Counted from the stretch's first letter, positions 29,084 through 38,118 are shown. The stretch is DNA of 64,000 nucleotides from Neobacillus sp. SuZ13 (GCF_030123365.1 NZ_CP126107.1:2093501-2157500); one strand, 5' to 3'. Made by a program: numbers and translations. Notes: generated by a model not told the origin, from the sequence alone.

Positions 29084-30604
29084 ATGAAAGCAGCTGTGCA
29101 AACATTGGATTTTCCACTTTTTGTAAATGGGGAGTGGAAGCCAGCGATTACCGGAGAAACGTTCGAAGTAGTAAACCCTGCAACCGGTGAAGTGGCAGCA
29201 AAGGTGGCGAAAGCCGGGAAAGAGGATGTAGATGCGGCCGTTTCTTCCGCCCGAAAGGCTTTCGATTCGGGAGTATGGTCTAAAAAATCTCCCCAAGAAC
29301 GTGCGAACGTACTTGTCCAATTTGGCAACAAAATCATCGAACATGCTGAGGAATTAGGATACTTAGAATCTATTAGTTCTGGAGCAACCGTTCGCCGTAT
29401 TTCTAATATGGATATTTTATCTATCGTAGATCTTCTACAGCAAACTGCGAAGTTCACTGTAGAGTACCCGTATGTTCAGTCCCTTCCTACTCTACCTTTT
29501 CCTGGACCAAGTAATAACCAGGTATGGCGGGAACCGATTGGTGTAGTAGCGGCCGTTACCGCTTGGAATTTTCCAATGATTCTAGCGATGTGGAAATTAG
29601 CCCCTGCCTTGGCAATGGGGAACTCTATTGTAGTCAAGCCCGCATCAAATACGCCTTTGTCTACCCTGAAATTGGCGGAATTGGCTGCTGAAGCAGGAAT
29701 CCCAGCTGGTGTCTTCAATGTGGTACCTGGTCCAGGAGCCAGCATTGGAGAAGCACTTGTAACCCATCCAAGTGTAGACAAAGTTGCTTTTACCGGATCT
29801 ACAGAAGTAGGGAGCCGTATTATGCAAATGGCAGCCGGAACAGTTAAACGAGTCACTCTTGAGTTAGGTGGGAAATCACCAGCAATCGTATTGCCAGATG
29901 CGGATTTGAGTATTACCATTCCTGGGATATTATTCGGATTCTTATCACACTCTGGACAGGTTTGTGAATCAGGCACTCGTGTTCTTGTACATGATTCCAT
30001 CTATGAACAAGTCATTGAACAATTATCTGACCTTGCAAGTTCGATTACAATTGGAAATCCATTAGATATCGCGACAGGCATGGGGCCGCTCGTATCTCAG
30101 CAGCAAATGGAAACGGTCCTTTCTTATATTGAATCCGGCATTCAAGAAGGAGCACGATTGGTGTGCGGTGGAAAGCGCAGGATCGTAGAAGGATTTGAAG
30201 AGGGCTATTATGTTGAACCTACCATTTTTGCTGATGTTCATAATGACATGAGGATTGCGAGAGAAGAAATTTTTGGTCCTGTTCTCTCCGTCATTCGTTA
30301 TACCACTGTTGAGGAGGCAATTGAAATTGCGAACGATACGATTTATGGACTAGCAGGCGGCGTTTGGTCCAAGGATGTAAATAAAGCTATGCAAATTGCC
30401 CGTGAATTAAAGGCAGGAACGATATGGATCAATGATTGGCATATGCTCCGAAGCGATGCGCCATTTGGCGGATACAAGCAAAGTGGTTTTGGGCGGGAAT
30501 TAGGTCGCCATGCATTGGATGAATATTCTCAAGTTAAACATGTCCATTGCTCCCTTGTACCTGAAGTTAGCCAAAGACCTTGGTACCAAATATTATTAGG
30601 ATAA
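29084..30604 (+). CDS. NAD(P)-dependent aldehyde dehydrogenase
   Basis: 506 residues, the full ALDH-superfamily length. Visible are the cofactor region AAVTAWNFPMILAMWKLAPA, FTGSTEVGSRI, the general base Glu in RVTLELGGKSPAIV, the catalytic Cys in SHSGQVCESGTRV, and the C-terminal EIFGPVLSVIRY and APFGGYKQSGFGRELG. The start follows AAGGAGG. Between the acyl-CoA ligase and the alcohol dehydrogenase, its likely job is oxidising a fatty aldehyde to the acid that the ligase activates. Confidence 0.92.
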   Translation: MKAAVQTLDFPLFVNGEWKPAITGETFEVVNPATGEVAAKVAKAGKEDVDAAVSSARKAFDSGVWSKKSPQERANVLVQFGNKIIEHAEELGYLESISSGATVRRISNMDILSIVDLLQQTAKFTVEYPYVQSLPTLPFPGPSNNQVWREPIGVVAAVTAWNFPMILAMWKLAPALAMGNSIVVKPASNTPLSTLKLAELAAEAGIPAGVFNVVPGPGASIGEALVTHPSVDKVAFTGSTEVGSRIMQMAAGTVKRVTLELGGKSPAIVLPDADLSITIPGILFGFLSHSGQVCESGTRVLVHDSIYEQVIEQLSDLASSITIGNPLDIATGMGPLVSQQQMETVLSYIESGIQEGARLVCGGKRRIVEGFEEGYYVEPTIFADVHNDMRIAREEIFGPVLSVIRYTTVEEAIEIANDTIYGLAGGVWSKDVNKAMQIARELKAGTIWINDWHMLRSDAPFGGYKQSGFGRELGRHALDEYSQVKHVHCSLVPEVSQRPWYQILLG

Positions 30605-30640
30605 TTTTATAATAACAAATCTATAAAAGCAGGTGATTCT

Positions 30641-31849
30641 ATGTCGACTTCATTTTTTCAATTTTCTGTAAGAACGGTTGTAAATAGCGGGGCGGGATCT
30701 AGGACTTTGCTTCCTGAGATGATTAAAGGGCTTGGCGGTAAACGAGCAGTGCTTTATACGGATAAAGGGCTAACTCAAGCAGGAATTACAAAAAAAATTA
30801 TCGAGTTATTCGAGCTCATGCCTGGAACCCCGGAGCTTGTCGGGGTGTTTGACGCGATCGAACAGGATGCAAAGGGCGGAATTATTAATCGTGGAGCTCG
30901 TTATTTTAAAGAGTGCAACGGAGACGCCTTGATCGCTCTTGGCGGCGGCAGTGTCTTGGATACAGTTAAAGGAATCAAGTGGATGCTCCATAAAGATCTA
31001 GATGATATTCGTGATTCTCTGCTTACCGGAAATGTGATGGAATGGTGGCCAGAAGCCAATTATATACCGATTCCGCATATAGCCATTGCAACAACGGCTG
31101 GAACTGGTGCGGAGGTATCACCAGTAGCTGTTATCCTTAATGAAAATCTTGGAATTAAATCAAACCTGCTGCATCCGTTCATCAATGCGGATATGGCGAT
31201 TTTGGATCCGGATTTAACAGTAGGGCTTCCTCCTAAAATCACTGCCTTTACAGGATTTGATGCCTTGACGCATGCAGTGGAAGCTTATTTTTCACCGAAT
31301 TCCAATCCAATGACAGATGCCTATGCCCTGCAATCGATTCGGATGATTGTTGACCATTTACAGACTGCGGTTCACAAAGGGGACGATCTTTCAGCAAGAG
31401 CGAATATGTTGATAGCAAGTTCGATGGCCATTTCTGCTTTCTGCTTATGTCTGAATGCCGTTCCAGTACACAATATGGCACATGTGATTGGAGCAAAATT
31501 CAATATCCCGCACGGCCTGGCTAATGCTGTGCTTTTGCCAAATGTAATGGAATCTTTGCCTGCCTACTATTTGCCGAGAATCAATGGGTTTGCCCAGGCA
31601 TTAGGTATTGCGGATCCATCAGAACAACCAGATAAATGTTTAGATGAAGTTATCCAGTTTATTAGAGATCTCCGCAAAGCGGTGAATTTACCTGACACTT
31701 TTGCTGAATTTGAATGTAACGAAGACAAGCTTCACCTTTTGGTGCCGGCTGTACATCATGACCCTGCAGGAGTTTTCTTCAAGATCCCAGCCCCTATTAT
31801 CACTAAGGTGATAAATGAAGTGTTCGAGCTAAAAGCAATAGAGGCTTAA
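30641..31849 (+). CDS. Iron-containing alcohol dehydrogenase
   Basis: 402 residues. The nucleotide motif is ALGGGSVLDTVKGIK (G-G-G-S), followed by TTAGTGAEVSPVAV, the metal-site Asp in FINADMAILDPDL and the His ligands in DALTHAVEAYFSP and VPVHNMAHVIGAKFNIPHGL. It sits 36 bp after the aldehyde dehydrogenase and just before the alkylsulfatase, so oxidation of a fatty alcohol released from an alkyl sulfate is the natural inference. The family also includes butanol and lactaldehyde enzymes. Confidence 0.92.
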   Translation: MSTSFFQFSVRTVVNSGAGSRTLLPEMIKGLGGKRAVLYTDKGLTQAGITKKIIELFELMPGTPELVGVFDAIEQDAKGGIINRGARYFKECNGDALIALGGGSVLDTVKGIKWMLHKDLDDIRDSLLTGNVMEWWPEANYIPIPHIAIATTAGTGAEVSPVAVILNENLGIKSNLLHPFINADMAILDPDLTVGLPPKITAFTGFDALTHAVEAYFSPNSNPMTDAYALQSIRMIVDHLQTAVHKGDDLSARANMLIASSMAISAFCLCLNAVPVHNMAHVIGAKFNIPHGLANAVLLPNVMESLPAYYLPRINGFAQALGIADPSEQPDKCLDEVIQFIRDLRKAVNLPDTFAEFECNEDKLHLLVPAVHHDPAGVFFKIPAPIITKVINEVFELKAIEA

Positions 31850-31875
31850 CACGACTATTGGCAATCTTGTCATAC

Positions 31876-31960
31876 GGAAAACACTTGAAAACCTCCTGTT
31901 GATGTATGGTCGCAAGACCTGACATTAGTGCCGGGACGTCAAAAGTGTTTTCCTTTTTTT
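31876..31960 (+). terminator. Structured RNA element with terminator form between the alcohol dehydrogenase and alkylsulfatase genes
   Basis: An outer 11-bp stem (GGAAAACACTT 31876-31886 / AAGTGTTTTCC 31943-31953) followed by seven T is a terminator. The 56-nt inside is not random: ATGT/ACAT (31902-31905, 31922-31925) and GGTC/GACC (31908-31911, 31916-31919) close a GCAA tetraloop of the GNRA class. It could be only an elaborate terminator or an attenuator controlling the alkylsulfatase that starts 35 bp downstream. It matches no riboswitch class I can name. Confidence 0.7.
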
Positions 31961-31994
31961 ATAACTTAAAAAACAACAATCCGTGGAGGTTACT

Positions 31995-33899
31995 ATGATA
32001 AGCAAAGTTTTTAATTCATCTAAGTCCGCAACTTCTTTTACCAAAAAGGCAAATTTAGCAGTATATGAATCACTAAATTTCGATGATCGCCAGGATTTTG
32101 AAGATGCTAACCGAGGTTTTATTGCTCCTTTAAAGTCTACAATCATTAAAGATCATTCTGGGGAGGTCGTTTGGGACATTGAAAAGCTAGAATTTCTTAA
32201 CGACGCTGCTCCAGAGACAGTGAACCCAAGCCTTTGGAGAAATGCTCAATTACAGGCTATATCTGGTTTATTTGAAGTAGTAGAAGGTATTTATCAAGTG
32301 CGTGGGCAATCCATCGCCACCACTTTCTTCTTTGAAGGTAAACAAGGAGTTATTGTCTGTGATGCATTAGGAAGTACGGAATCTGCAGAAGCCGCTATGG
32401 AATTATATTATCAACATCGTCCGAAAAAGCCCGTTTCAGCCATTATTATTAGTCAAAGTCACGCAGATCATTTCGGCGGTATCCAGGCTGTTCTAAAATA
32501 TGCTGAAAATCCTGCCATTCCTATTATCGTTCCTCAGCATTTTACAAAAGAAGCGTTAAGTGAAAATGTACTTTTGGGTACCATTATGGCGCGCAGGGCC
32601 GAGTATCAATTTGGTAAAAATATTCCCGATGGCAGTGAAGGATCGGTATCGATCGGTATCGGTAATACAATGAGTTCGGGGACCACGAGTTTTGCCCTGC
32701 CTACAATTGAAATAGAAAACGAAATCCAAACGATGGAAATCGATGGGGTGACCTTTGAATTCTTGTTAACACCAAACACAGAAGCACCGGCCGAAATGCA
32801 TTTTTATGTACGTGAGTACAAAGCATTATTTGTCTCGGAGAACGCTAATCAATTAATGCATCAAATTTATTCGGTTCGAGGGGCAAAAACTCGGGATGCT
32901 CTGCATTGGGCCAATTCGCTCGATAAAACTATCGATTTATTTGAACAAGAAGAGATTGATGCCTTGCTCATGATCCATGCATGGCCGGTTTGGGGCAAAG
33001 AGCGTGCTTTAGGGCATTTGAAATTGCAGCGTGATTTGTATAAATATATGCATGACCAGACAGTACGTTTAGCCAACCATGGATATACGATGGAGGAAAT
33101 AGCAGATTCAATCAAACTTCCCAAAGCATTAGATACGTATTGGGGTAATCGCGGGTATTACGGTACGGTAAAGCATAATTCAAAGGGGATATACAATTAT
33201 TATTTGGGCTATTATAGTGCAAATCCTTCCGATTTAGATCCATTACCACAAGTGGAAACCGGTCTGAAATATGTAGATTACATGGGCGGGACGTCCGCCA
33301 TTTTGGAAAAGGCAAAAGCCGATTTTGAAAATGGGGAATACCGCTGGGTAGCTCAAGTATTAAAAAATGTGGTAATGGCTGATCCGGAGAATACGGAAGC
33401 CAAAAATTTATTGGCAGATGCCTACGAACAATTGGGTTACCAAGCCGAATCAGCCAATTGGCGTAATATTTATCTTGTTGGTGCTTCCGAACTCAGGAAT
33501 GGAATCAATAAAGATCTTTCCCCATTAGATGTTTCCGGAATTATCAACCATATGCCAATCGAGGATTTCTTAAAGCTGATCGCTGTTAAACTACACGGAC
33601 TAAAGGCAGAAGGTAAAAAAATAACGTTGAATGTATCTCTAACAGATATTAACCAAAACTTTTCTATTTATTTAGATAACTCCGTTTTGATTCATAAGGC
33701 TGGAAAATTAGACGCTAATCCGGATGTTTCCTTAACTTTGGAACGATTAACATTCTTTGGAGTTGGACTCGGTCTGATTTCACCACAACAAGCAGCAGTG
33801 GCAGGTAAATTAATCGTTTCTGGTGACCAAGCAAAACTAGATGAATTTTTATCTCTTTTAGATGACTTCCAACGGTATCACAATATCGTTACTCCTTAA
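31995..33899 (+). CDS. Alkyl/aryl sulfatase (metallo-beta-lactamase fold, SdsA1/YjcS family), no signal peptide
   Basis: 634 residues from ATG 31995, 5 nt after GGAGG. The three parts of SdsA1-type enzymes are present: MBL catalytic domain (about 95-370), dimerisation domain (LQRDLYKYMHDQTVRLANHG, GYYGTVKHNSKGIYNYYLGY, YVDYMGGTSAILEKA) and SCP2-like C-terminal domain (from about 515). Metal-site elements are HADH at 156-159, TEAPAEM and HAWPVWG. The usual H-x-H-x-D-H starts with Gln154 instead of His (SQSHADHFGG). Family members release sulfate from SDS-like alkyl sulfates. The protein starts without a signal peptide, so it should act in the cytoplasm. Neighbours could oxidise and activate the released alcohol. 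Confidence 0.9.
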   Translation: MISKVFNSSKSATSFTKKANLAVYESLNFDDRQDFEDANRGFIAPLKSTIIKDHSGEVVWDIEKLEFLNDAAPETVNPSLWRNAQLQAISGLFEVVEGIYQVRGQSIATTFFFEGKQGVIVCDALGSTESAEAAMELYYQHRPKKPVSAIIISQSHADHFGGIQAVLKYAENPAIPIIVPQHFTKEALSENVLLGTIMARRAEYQFGKNIPDGSEGSVSIGIGNTMSSGTTSFALPTIEIENEIQTMEIDGVTFEFLLTPNTEAPAEMHFYVREYKALFVSENANQLMHQIYSVRGAKTRDALHWANSLDKTIDLFEQEEIDALLMIHAWPVWGKERALGHLKLQRDLYKYMHDQTVRLANHGYTMEEIADSIKLPKALDTYWGNRGYYGTVKHNSKGIYNYYLGYYSANPSDLDPLPQVETGLKYVDYMGGTSAILEKAKADFENGEYRWVAQVLKNVVMADPENTEAKNLLADAYEQLGYQAESANWRNIYLVGASELRNGINKDLSPLDVSGIINHMPIEDFLKLIAVKLHGLKAEGKKITLNVSLTDINQNFSIYLDNSVLIHKAGKLDANPDVSLTLERLTFFGVGLGLISPQQAAVAGKLIVSGDQAKLDEFLSLLDDFQRYHNIVTP

Positions 33900-33927
33900 T
33901 GACTTAGAAAAGGATTTTTCCAAAGGG

Positions 33928-33970
33928 CACCCGCTTTTTTGGCGCATAGGTGGATAAAGCGGGTGTTTAT
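33928..33970 (+). terminator. Hairpin after the alkylsulfatase gene
   Basis: CACCCGCTTT (33928-33937) pairs with AAAGCGGGTG (33956-33965), followed by TTTATT. Confidence 0.7.
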
Positions 33971-34038
33971 TCACCTTTGGTTTGACTGCTAATGTATATC
34001 GAAAATATAAATATACTTAATGAGGGGTAGGAGTATGA

Positions 34039-35310
34039 ATGAATCGTTGGACAAAATGGGTTATTTTATTTGCACTTTTTATTTTGTCTATTGTTAATTT
34101 TTCCGATAAATCTATTACAGGGTTAGCCGGAATTCATATTATGAAGGATTTGAATCTAACTTTCTCTCAATTTGGAATGGTTGGAAGCAGTTTTTTTTGG
34201 TTGTTCCCATTAGCTGGAATATTAGGGGCTTCTTTATCAGATCGTTATGGAACAGAAAAATTATTGGTAGTTATGGCAATTATTTGGACCCTTGCTCAAT
34301 CAATGGTGATATTGGTTTCTGGCCTTCCGCTACTTTTATTTAGCAGGGTATTACTTGGTATAGGAGAAGGTCCTTTCCAAGCAACCGCAACCAGTCATAT
34401 TAGTAAATGGTTTAAACCGGAATCACGTGGATTAGCCATAGCGATCCTGAATTTTGGCAATGTTGTGGGCATAGCGGTTTCAGCTCCAACAGTGGTTTAC
34501 CTAATGTCAAATTTCGGCTGGAAACAAACATTTTTAATTTCTGGCATTATTAGCTTTGTCTGGTTAATTGTCTGGCTTTGGCTCGGAAGACTGAAACCAG
34601 ATGTTTTGTTTGAAGAAGAGGAAAGAAAACAGGAAAACAAACTAGAGACAAATGGGAAGGAAAAATGGAAGGCGTTACGATCTCCTATTTTTATTTTTAC
34701 ATCCTTAGCTGCATGTATCGGCTTTTCTTATATTGTTTTTGGGCTTACCTTTAATCCCGCCTATCTAATTAAAGTAAAGGGGTTCACTGAACAACAGTCT
34801 GGAAAAATCATTGCTATATCTGGATTAATTGGTGCGATGCTTGCATTAGTGATGGCAATCATTTCAGATCGTATTTACAAAAAAACACTAAATTTATGGA
34901 AGTCGAGAATTTTTTTCTCTGCAAGTAGTCTGACTTTAGCAGGCATAATATATGCGTTATATCCCTTAGTTACTGAAAAGGGTTCAATCATTCTTATCCT
35001 TTCTATCGTCTATATGTTAGTGGCTACAGCTGGAAATCTTAATCCCGCCGTAATCATTAGTTTATATCCTAAACGGAGAGGGCTTATGACAGGAACTTAT
35101 TATGGAATCATGACATCATCAGGTATTTTTGCTCCCCTTATTTTTGGGAAGCTCATTCAATCTTCAGGTGCAAATCCTGCCGTTGGCTTTAGCACTTCCA
35201 TTTATGGAATCTCTGTTGCTATGGTAATTTCTGCTATATTCATGTTCCTTTTTGGTAAGCCAAAACAACTAGTCTCAATAGAGAAGGATAAAAAAACAGT
35301 GAACCTCTAA
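34039..35310 (+). CDS. MFS transporter (anion:cation symporter-like)
   Basis: 423 residues, 12 predicted membrane segments with a charged central loop (about 190-215). The motif after helix 2 is GASLSDRYGTEKLLV and helix 4 carries SRVLLGIGEGPFQATATSHI, the R-x-x-x-G-x-x-E-x pattern typical of organic-anion carriers of the ACS group (hexuronate, phthalate, tartrate porters). The start follows TAGGAG. It lies between the alkylsulfatase and the PHA genes, so uptake of an organic anion such as an alkyl sulfate is a possible role; this is inference. Confidence 0.85.
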   Translation: MNRWTKWVILFALFILSIVNFSDKSITGLAGIHIMKDLNLTFSQFGMVGSSFFWLFPLAGILGASLSDRYGTEKLLVVMAIIWTLAQSMVILVSGLPLLLFSRVLLGIGEGPFQATATSHISKWFKPESRGLAIAILNFGNVVGIAVSAPTVVYLMSNFGWKQTFLISGIISFVWLIVWLWLGRLKPDVLFEEEERKQENKLETNGKEKWKALRSPIFIFTSLAACIGFSYIVFGLTFNPAYLIKVKGFTEQQSGKIIAISGLIGAMLALVMAIISDRIYKKTLNLWKSRIFFSASSLTLAGIIYALYPLVTEKGSIILILSIVYMLVATAGNLNPAVIISLYPKRRGLMTGTYYGIMTSSGIFAPLIFGKLIQSSGANPAVGFSTSIYGISVAMVISAIFMFLFGKPKQLVSIEKDKKTVNL

Positions 35311-35372
35311 TAGCAACTTTTATTTCACTGGACTAAAATCATTAATCTTTTTATAAAAGGATGGGAATAAAT

Positions 35373-36017
35373 ATGACAGCAAAAAAAGATAATCTAAAAG
35401 AATCATTGGAAGAGACAATGCCGCCAAAGAAAAAACAAGAAGTAGACAACACGTCAGAAACTGTAGATGAACCAACGCTTTCAAGCCTGGACCTCCTTTG
35501 GAGATATTCATATCAGGGTTTGGATGAATGGGCAAAGTGTGGTGATCATCGCGACGAGGTCTTATTAAAACAGGTGAGACGATTCTCTGGGAATCAAGGA
35601 AATAAAAAAGCTATAACAGAGCAATTGACGAAGGAGGTTACTGAGTGGGAAAAGAATGCACGAGATGAATTTTTAATGTCCACCACCACCTTACACCATT
35701 TCTTTCCGGTTCGATCTTATGAGGAAATAAATGCGCAAATGGATCAGATTCAAAAGACAGTGTTGTCTCTCTTAAGGACTCCTTGTCAATCCATTGCAAA
35801 TAGTCAAGCCACAGAGAAATATGTAGAAATGATGGAGCAATATATTGAGTTTAGGAAAAAAGGAAGAATGCAATATATCAACATTGTTAAACAAGCTGGG
35901 AATCCACTCTATGAATTTCAAAAAGGATTGGTCAATCAGTTTACAACTCAATTCAAAGAACTGATCTTCCCACTTAATAAATATATGGAAAAAACAGAAG
36001 AACCTTCAAAGTCTTAA
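35373..36017 (+). CDS. Phasin-like PHA granule-associated protein (candidate)
   Basis: 214 residues from the ATG at 35373, 7 nt after GGATGGG; an earlier ATG at 35361 overlaps the ribosome site. The first 35 residues are charged and disordered; the remainder is helical and amphipathic (for example EKYVEMMEQYIEFRKKGRMQ) without membrane spans. It lies 18 bp upstream of phaR with its own ribosome site, where Bacillus pha clusters often encode phasin or accessory proteins. No motif proves the assignment, and I cannot align it with PhaP by eye. Confidence 0.5.
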   Translation: MTAKKDNLKESLEETMPPKKKQEVDNTSETVDEPTLSSLDLLWRYSYQGLDEWAKCGDHRDEVLLKQVRRFSGNQGNKKAITEQLTKEVTEWEKNARDEFLMSTTTLHHFFPVRSYEEINAQMDQIQKTVLSLLRTPCQSIANSQATEKYVEMMEQYIEFRKKGRMQYINIVKQAGNPLYEFQKGLVNQFTTQFKELIFPLNKYMEKTEEPSKS

Positions 36018-36035
36018 TTTAAGGAGAGCAACAGC

Positions 36036-36584
36036 ATGTCAAATGAAAAAATCTATGATCCATTTGTTGGATTAATCCAATTGAGTGAAATGTGGGACAA
36101 ACAATTAACTGGCCTTTTATATAACTTAACAGACAACAAAGAATTTGTTCGCACAGCAAGTCTCGGAATCAACACTTATTCATTTTACCTAGAGCGACTT
36201 AGAAAGGACCAAGAGGTTTTTGCTTCTCTTCTGAATATCCCGACAAAGAAAGATGTAGCGAATGCCGCAAAGCTATCTATTCAGACAGAAGAAAAAATTG
36301 ATATTTTAGAAGAACAAATTTGGAAATTACAAGATAATGTTAGCTCCATTACGAAAGAAAATGTAGGAATGTTCGAAGAAATATTAAATATTGTCTTGCA
36401 AATGAAAAATAAATTCCAACAGATGTCCCAAGAATTAGCGGAAACGCAAAAAATGAATACTGACCTTCAGGAATTTCGTAAAGAAGTAGAAAGAGGTCTT
36501 ATCGAAATTCGGCGAGAGAAGCAGAAAAAGGAACCGGAAAAAAAGCAGAATAAAGAACTGGTGCTCACCGGTATTAATAAATAA
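36036..36584 (+). CDS. phaR: Class IV PHA synthase subunit PhaR
   Basis: 182 residues, the usual PhaR size. The N-terminus (YDPFVGLIQLSEMWDKQLTG, then LLYNLTDNKEFVRTASLGIN) is typical of Bacillus PhaR, and the C-terminal half is a long coiled coil (about residues 85-165) with a Lys/Glu-rich tail. PhaR pairs with PhaC to form the active polyhydroxyalkanoate polymerase on the granule surface. The start follows AAGGAGAG. phaC begins about 20 bp after its stop; the phaB reductase that commonly sits between phaR and phaC in Bacillus is missing. Confidence 0.9.
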   Translation: MSNEKIYDPFVGLIQLSEMWDKQLTGLLYNLTDNKEFVRTASLGINTYSFYLERLRKDQEVFASLLNIPTKKDVANAAKLSIQTEEKIDILEEQIWKLQDNVSSITKENVGMFEEILNIVLQMKNKFQQMSQELAETQKMNTDLQEFRKEVERGLIEIRREKQKKEPEKKQNKELVLTGINK

Positions 36585-36607
36585 CATTAAAGAGAGCAGT
36601 GATTATT

Positions 36608-37672
36608 ATGAACTTATTAGGAACAAACATCATTCCGAGCTTTAACTTGGAAAAAGAATTGAAACGGTGGAAGCAGCTTAATAAAATTATGACCGGTCCA
36701 AAGTCAGATATCGTGCCTACGCCGAGACAGGCTGTCTGGAAGAAAAATAAAGCAACTTTATGGTATCATCCTGCCAAGGAAAAAAGACATACCATCCCGG
36801 TATTTCTAGTCTACTCCTTGCTTAATAAGGTGTACATCCTTGACATCGGTGAGGGAAGCAGCGTTGTAGGTGGGCTTACTGAGCTCGGCTATGATGTCTA
36901 CCTATTGGACTGGGGGTCACCTGGGTTAGAAGATTCTGATATCACCCTGGATAATTATATCATTGATTATTTGGAGAACGGTATTAAACGAGCTTTAAGA
37001 CATTCGAGTGCAAAGGAAATATCCCTTGCCGGTTATTGCCTAGGCGGAACCATCGCTGCCATTCTGGCCTCTATCACGGAGCTGCCAATTAAGAATTTAT
37101 CCCTTGCAGCCGTTCCAATCGATTTTAGTATCGGCATCTTTCCTGATAAATTGCTGGAAGGACTACAAAAAGGGCAGCTAAGTCTTGACCATTTTGCCGA
37201 TGCACATGGGACCATACCATCAGAAATTATGTATTTGATATATAGGATGGTATCACCAGGTTTTGCAAGTTCTAATATCAATCTTGTCACCCGTGCACAT
37301 GATGAGAAATATGTAGAAAAGTGGCGTCGTATGGATAGGTGGACTAAGGATTCTTCTTCCTTTGCAGGTGCTTCATTCAAACAGTTGTTTAATGATCTCT
37401 ATAAAAATAACAAACTCTTAAAGGGAGAATTGGTAATTGGCGGTAGGAAGGTGGATTTAAAGAATATAAACTGCCCACTTTTTGTCTTCTCTTGTTCACG
37501 TGACACACTTATATTAGAGAAGCAAAGTCTTCCTTTGATGAACCTTGTTTCAAGTAAGGATAAAACTTATGAGGTTTTTGAAGGTGGACATGTTTCACTG
37601 GTATTGACCGGGGTGTTCGCAGAAATTTGGGATAAGTGGCTTTCAGCTCGATCACAGGAAATTAGGGATTAA
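36608..37672 (+). CDS. phaC: Class IV PHA synthase catalytic subunit PhaC
   Basis: 354 residues (a GTG three codons upstream, closer to AGAGAG, is an alternative). Alpha/beta-hydrolase fold with the synthase lipase-like box LAGYCLGGTIAAI, whose Cys is the nucleophile, the Asp in FVFSCSRDTLILEKQ and the His in VFEGGHVSLVLTG. It polymerises (R)-3-hydroxyacyl-CoA into PHA together with PhaR. No phaA or phaB is nearby, so monomers must come from elsewhere, for example beta-oxidation of the acyl-CoA that the 27.5-33.9 kb genes could provide. Confidence 0.93.
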   Translation: MNLLGTNIIPSFNLEKELKRWKQLNKIMTGPKSDIVPTPRQAVWKKNKATLWYHPAKEKRHTIPVFLVYSLLNKVYILDIGEGSSVVGGLTELGYDVYLLDWGSPGLEDSDITLDNYIIDYLENGIKRALRHSSAKEISLAGYCLGGTIAAILASITELPIKNLSLAAVPIDFSIGIFPDKLLEGLQKGQLSLDHFADAHGTIPSEIMYLIYRMVSPGFASSNINLVTRAHDEKYVEKWRRMDRWTKDSSSFAGASFKQLFNDLYKNNKLLKGELVIGGRKVDLKNINCPLFVFSCSRDTLILEKQSLPLMNLVSSKDKTYEVFEGGHVSLVLTGVFAEIWDKWLSARSQEIRD

Positions 37673-37710
37673 TGGGATTAATAAAGTTTATAAAGGGGAT
37701 TTAATAATTA

Positions 37711-38106
37711 GTGAAAGCTTTATACAGAATAGAAGGTTCACCAGGAGAAAGTGTCAAGTATGCACAGCAGCATTTAGCAAATGAAAGAACGTATCTTGCA
37801 TGGATTAGGACCGCGATATCAATTACTGGAGTAGGTTTTTTAACTACCTCATTGCACTTTACAACTAAAATCAGTTCAAATCCCTATATTAATACTCTAG
37901 TCATAATTCTTGGAATCTTTGCATGTGTTATAGGTGGTATTACTAGTGTGTTGTCGACGATACAATACACTAGGAAAAGAAAGGAAATTGAAACTGGCAT
38001 CTTCACACCATCAAACCAATCCATTCTCTTTGTTTCTAGTTTATTTTCTCTGTTGGTGTTCATGATTTTTATGTATCTCTCTTTTTTATTATTAGTGAAG
38101 TCCTAG
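37711..38106 (+). CDS. YidH/DUF202-family membrane protein
   Basis: 131 residues from a GTG. The family signature QQHLANERTYLAWIRTAISI (L..ER...LAWIRT) is near the N-terminus, followed by three membrane segments (about 28-48, 60-82, 103-128). Function unknown. It follows phaC by about 40 bp and may be cotranscribed. Confidence 0.8.
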   Translation: MKALYRIEGSPGESVKYAQQHLANERTYLAWIRTAISITGVGFLTTSLHFTTKISSNPYINTLVIILGIFACVIGGITSVLSTIQYTRKRKEIETGIFTPSNQSILFVSSLFSLLVFMIFMYLSFLLLVKS

Positions 38107-38118
38107 TTTTAAAAAGCT

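Noticed and set aside
29476..30000. 174-residue frame antisense to the aldehyde dehydrogenase
   Set aside because: Shadow of a conserved gene, no start signal or homology pattern.
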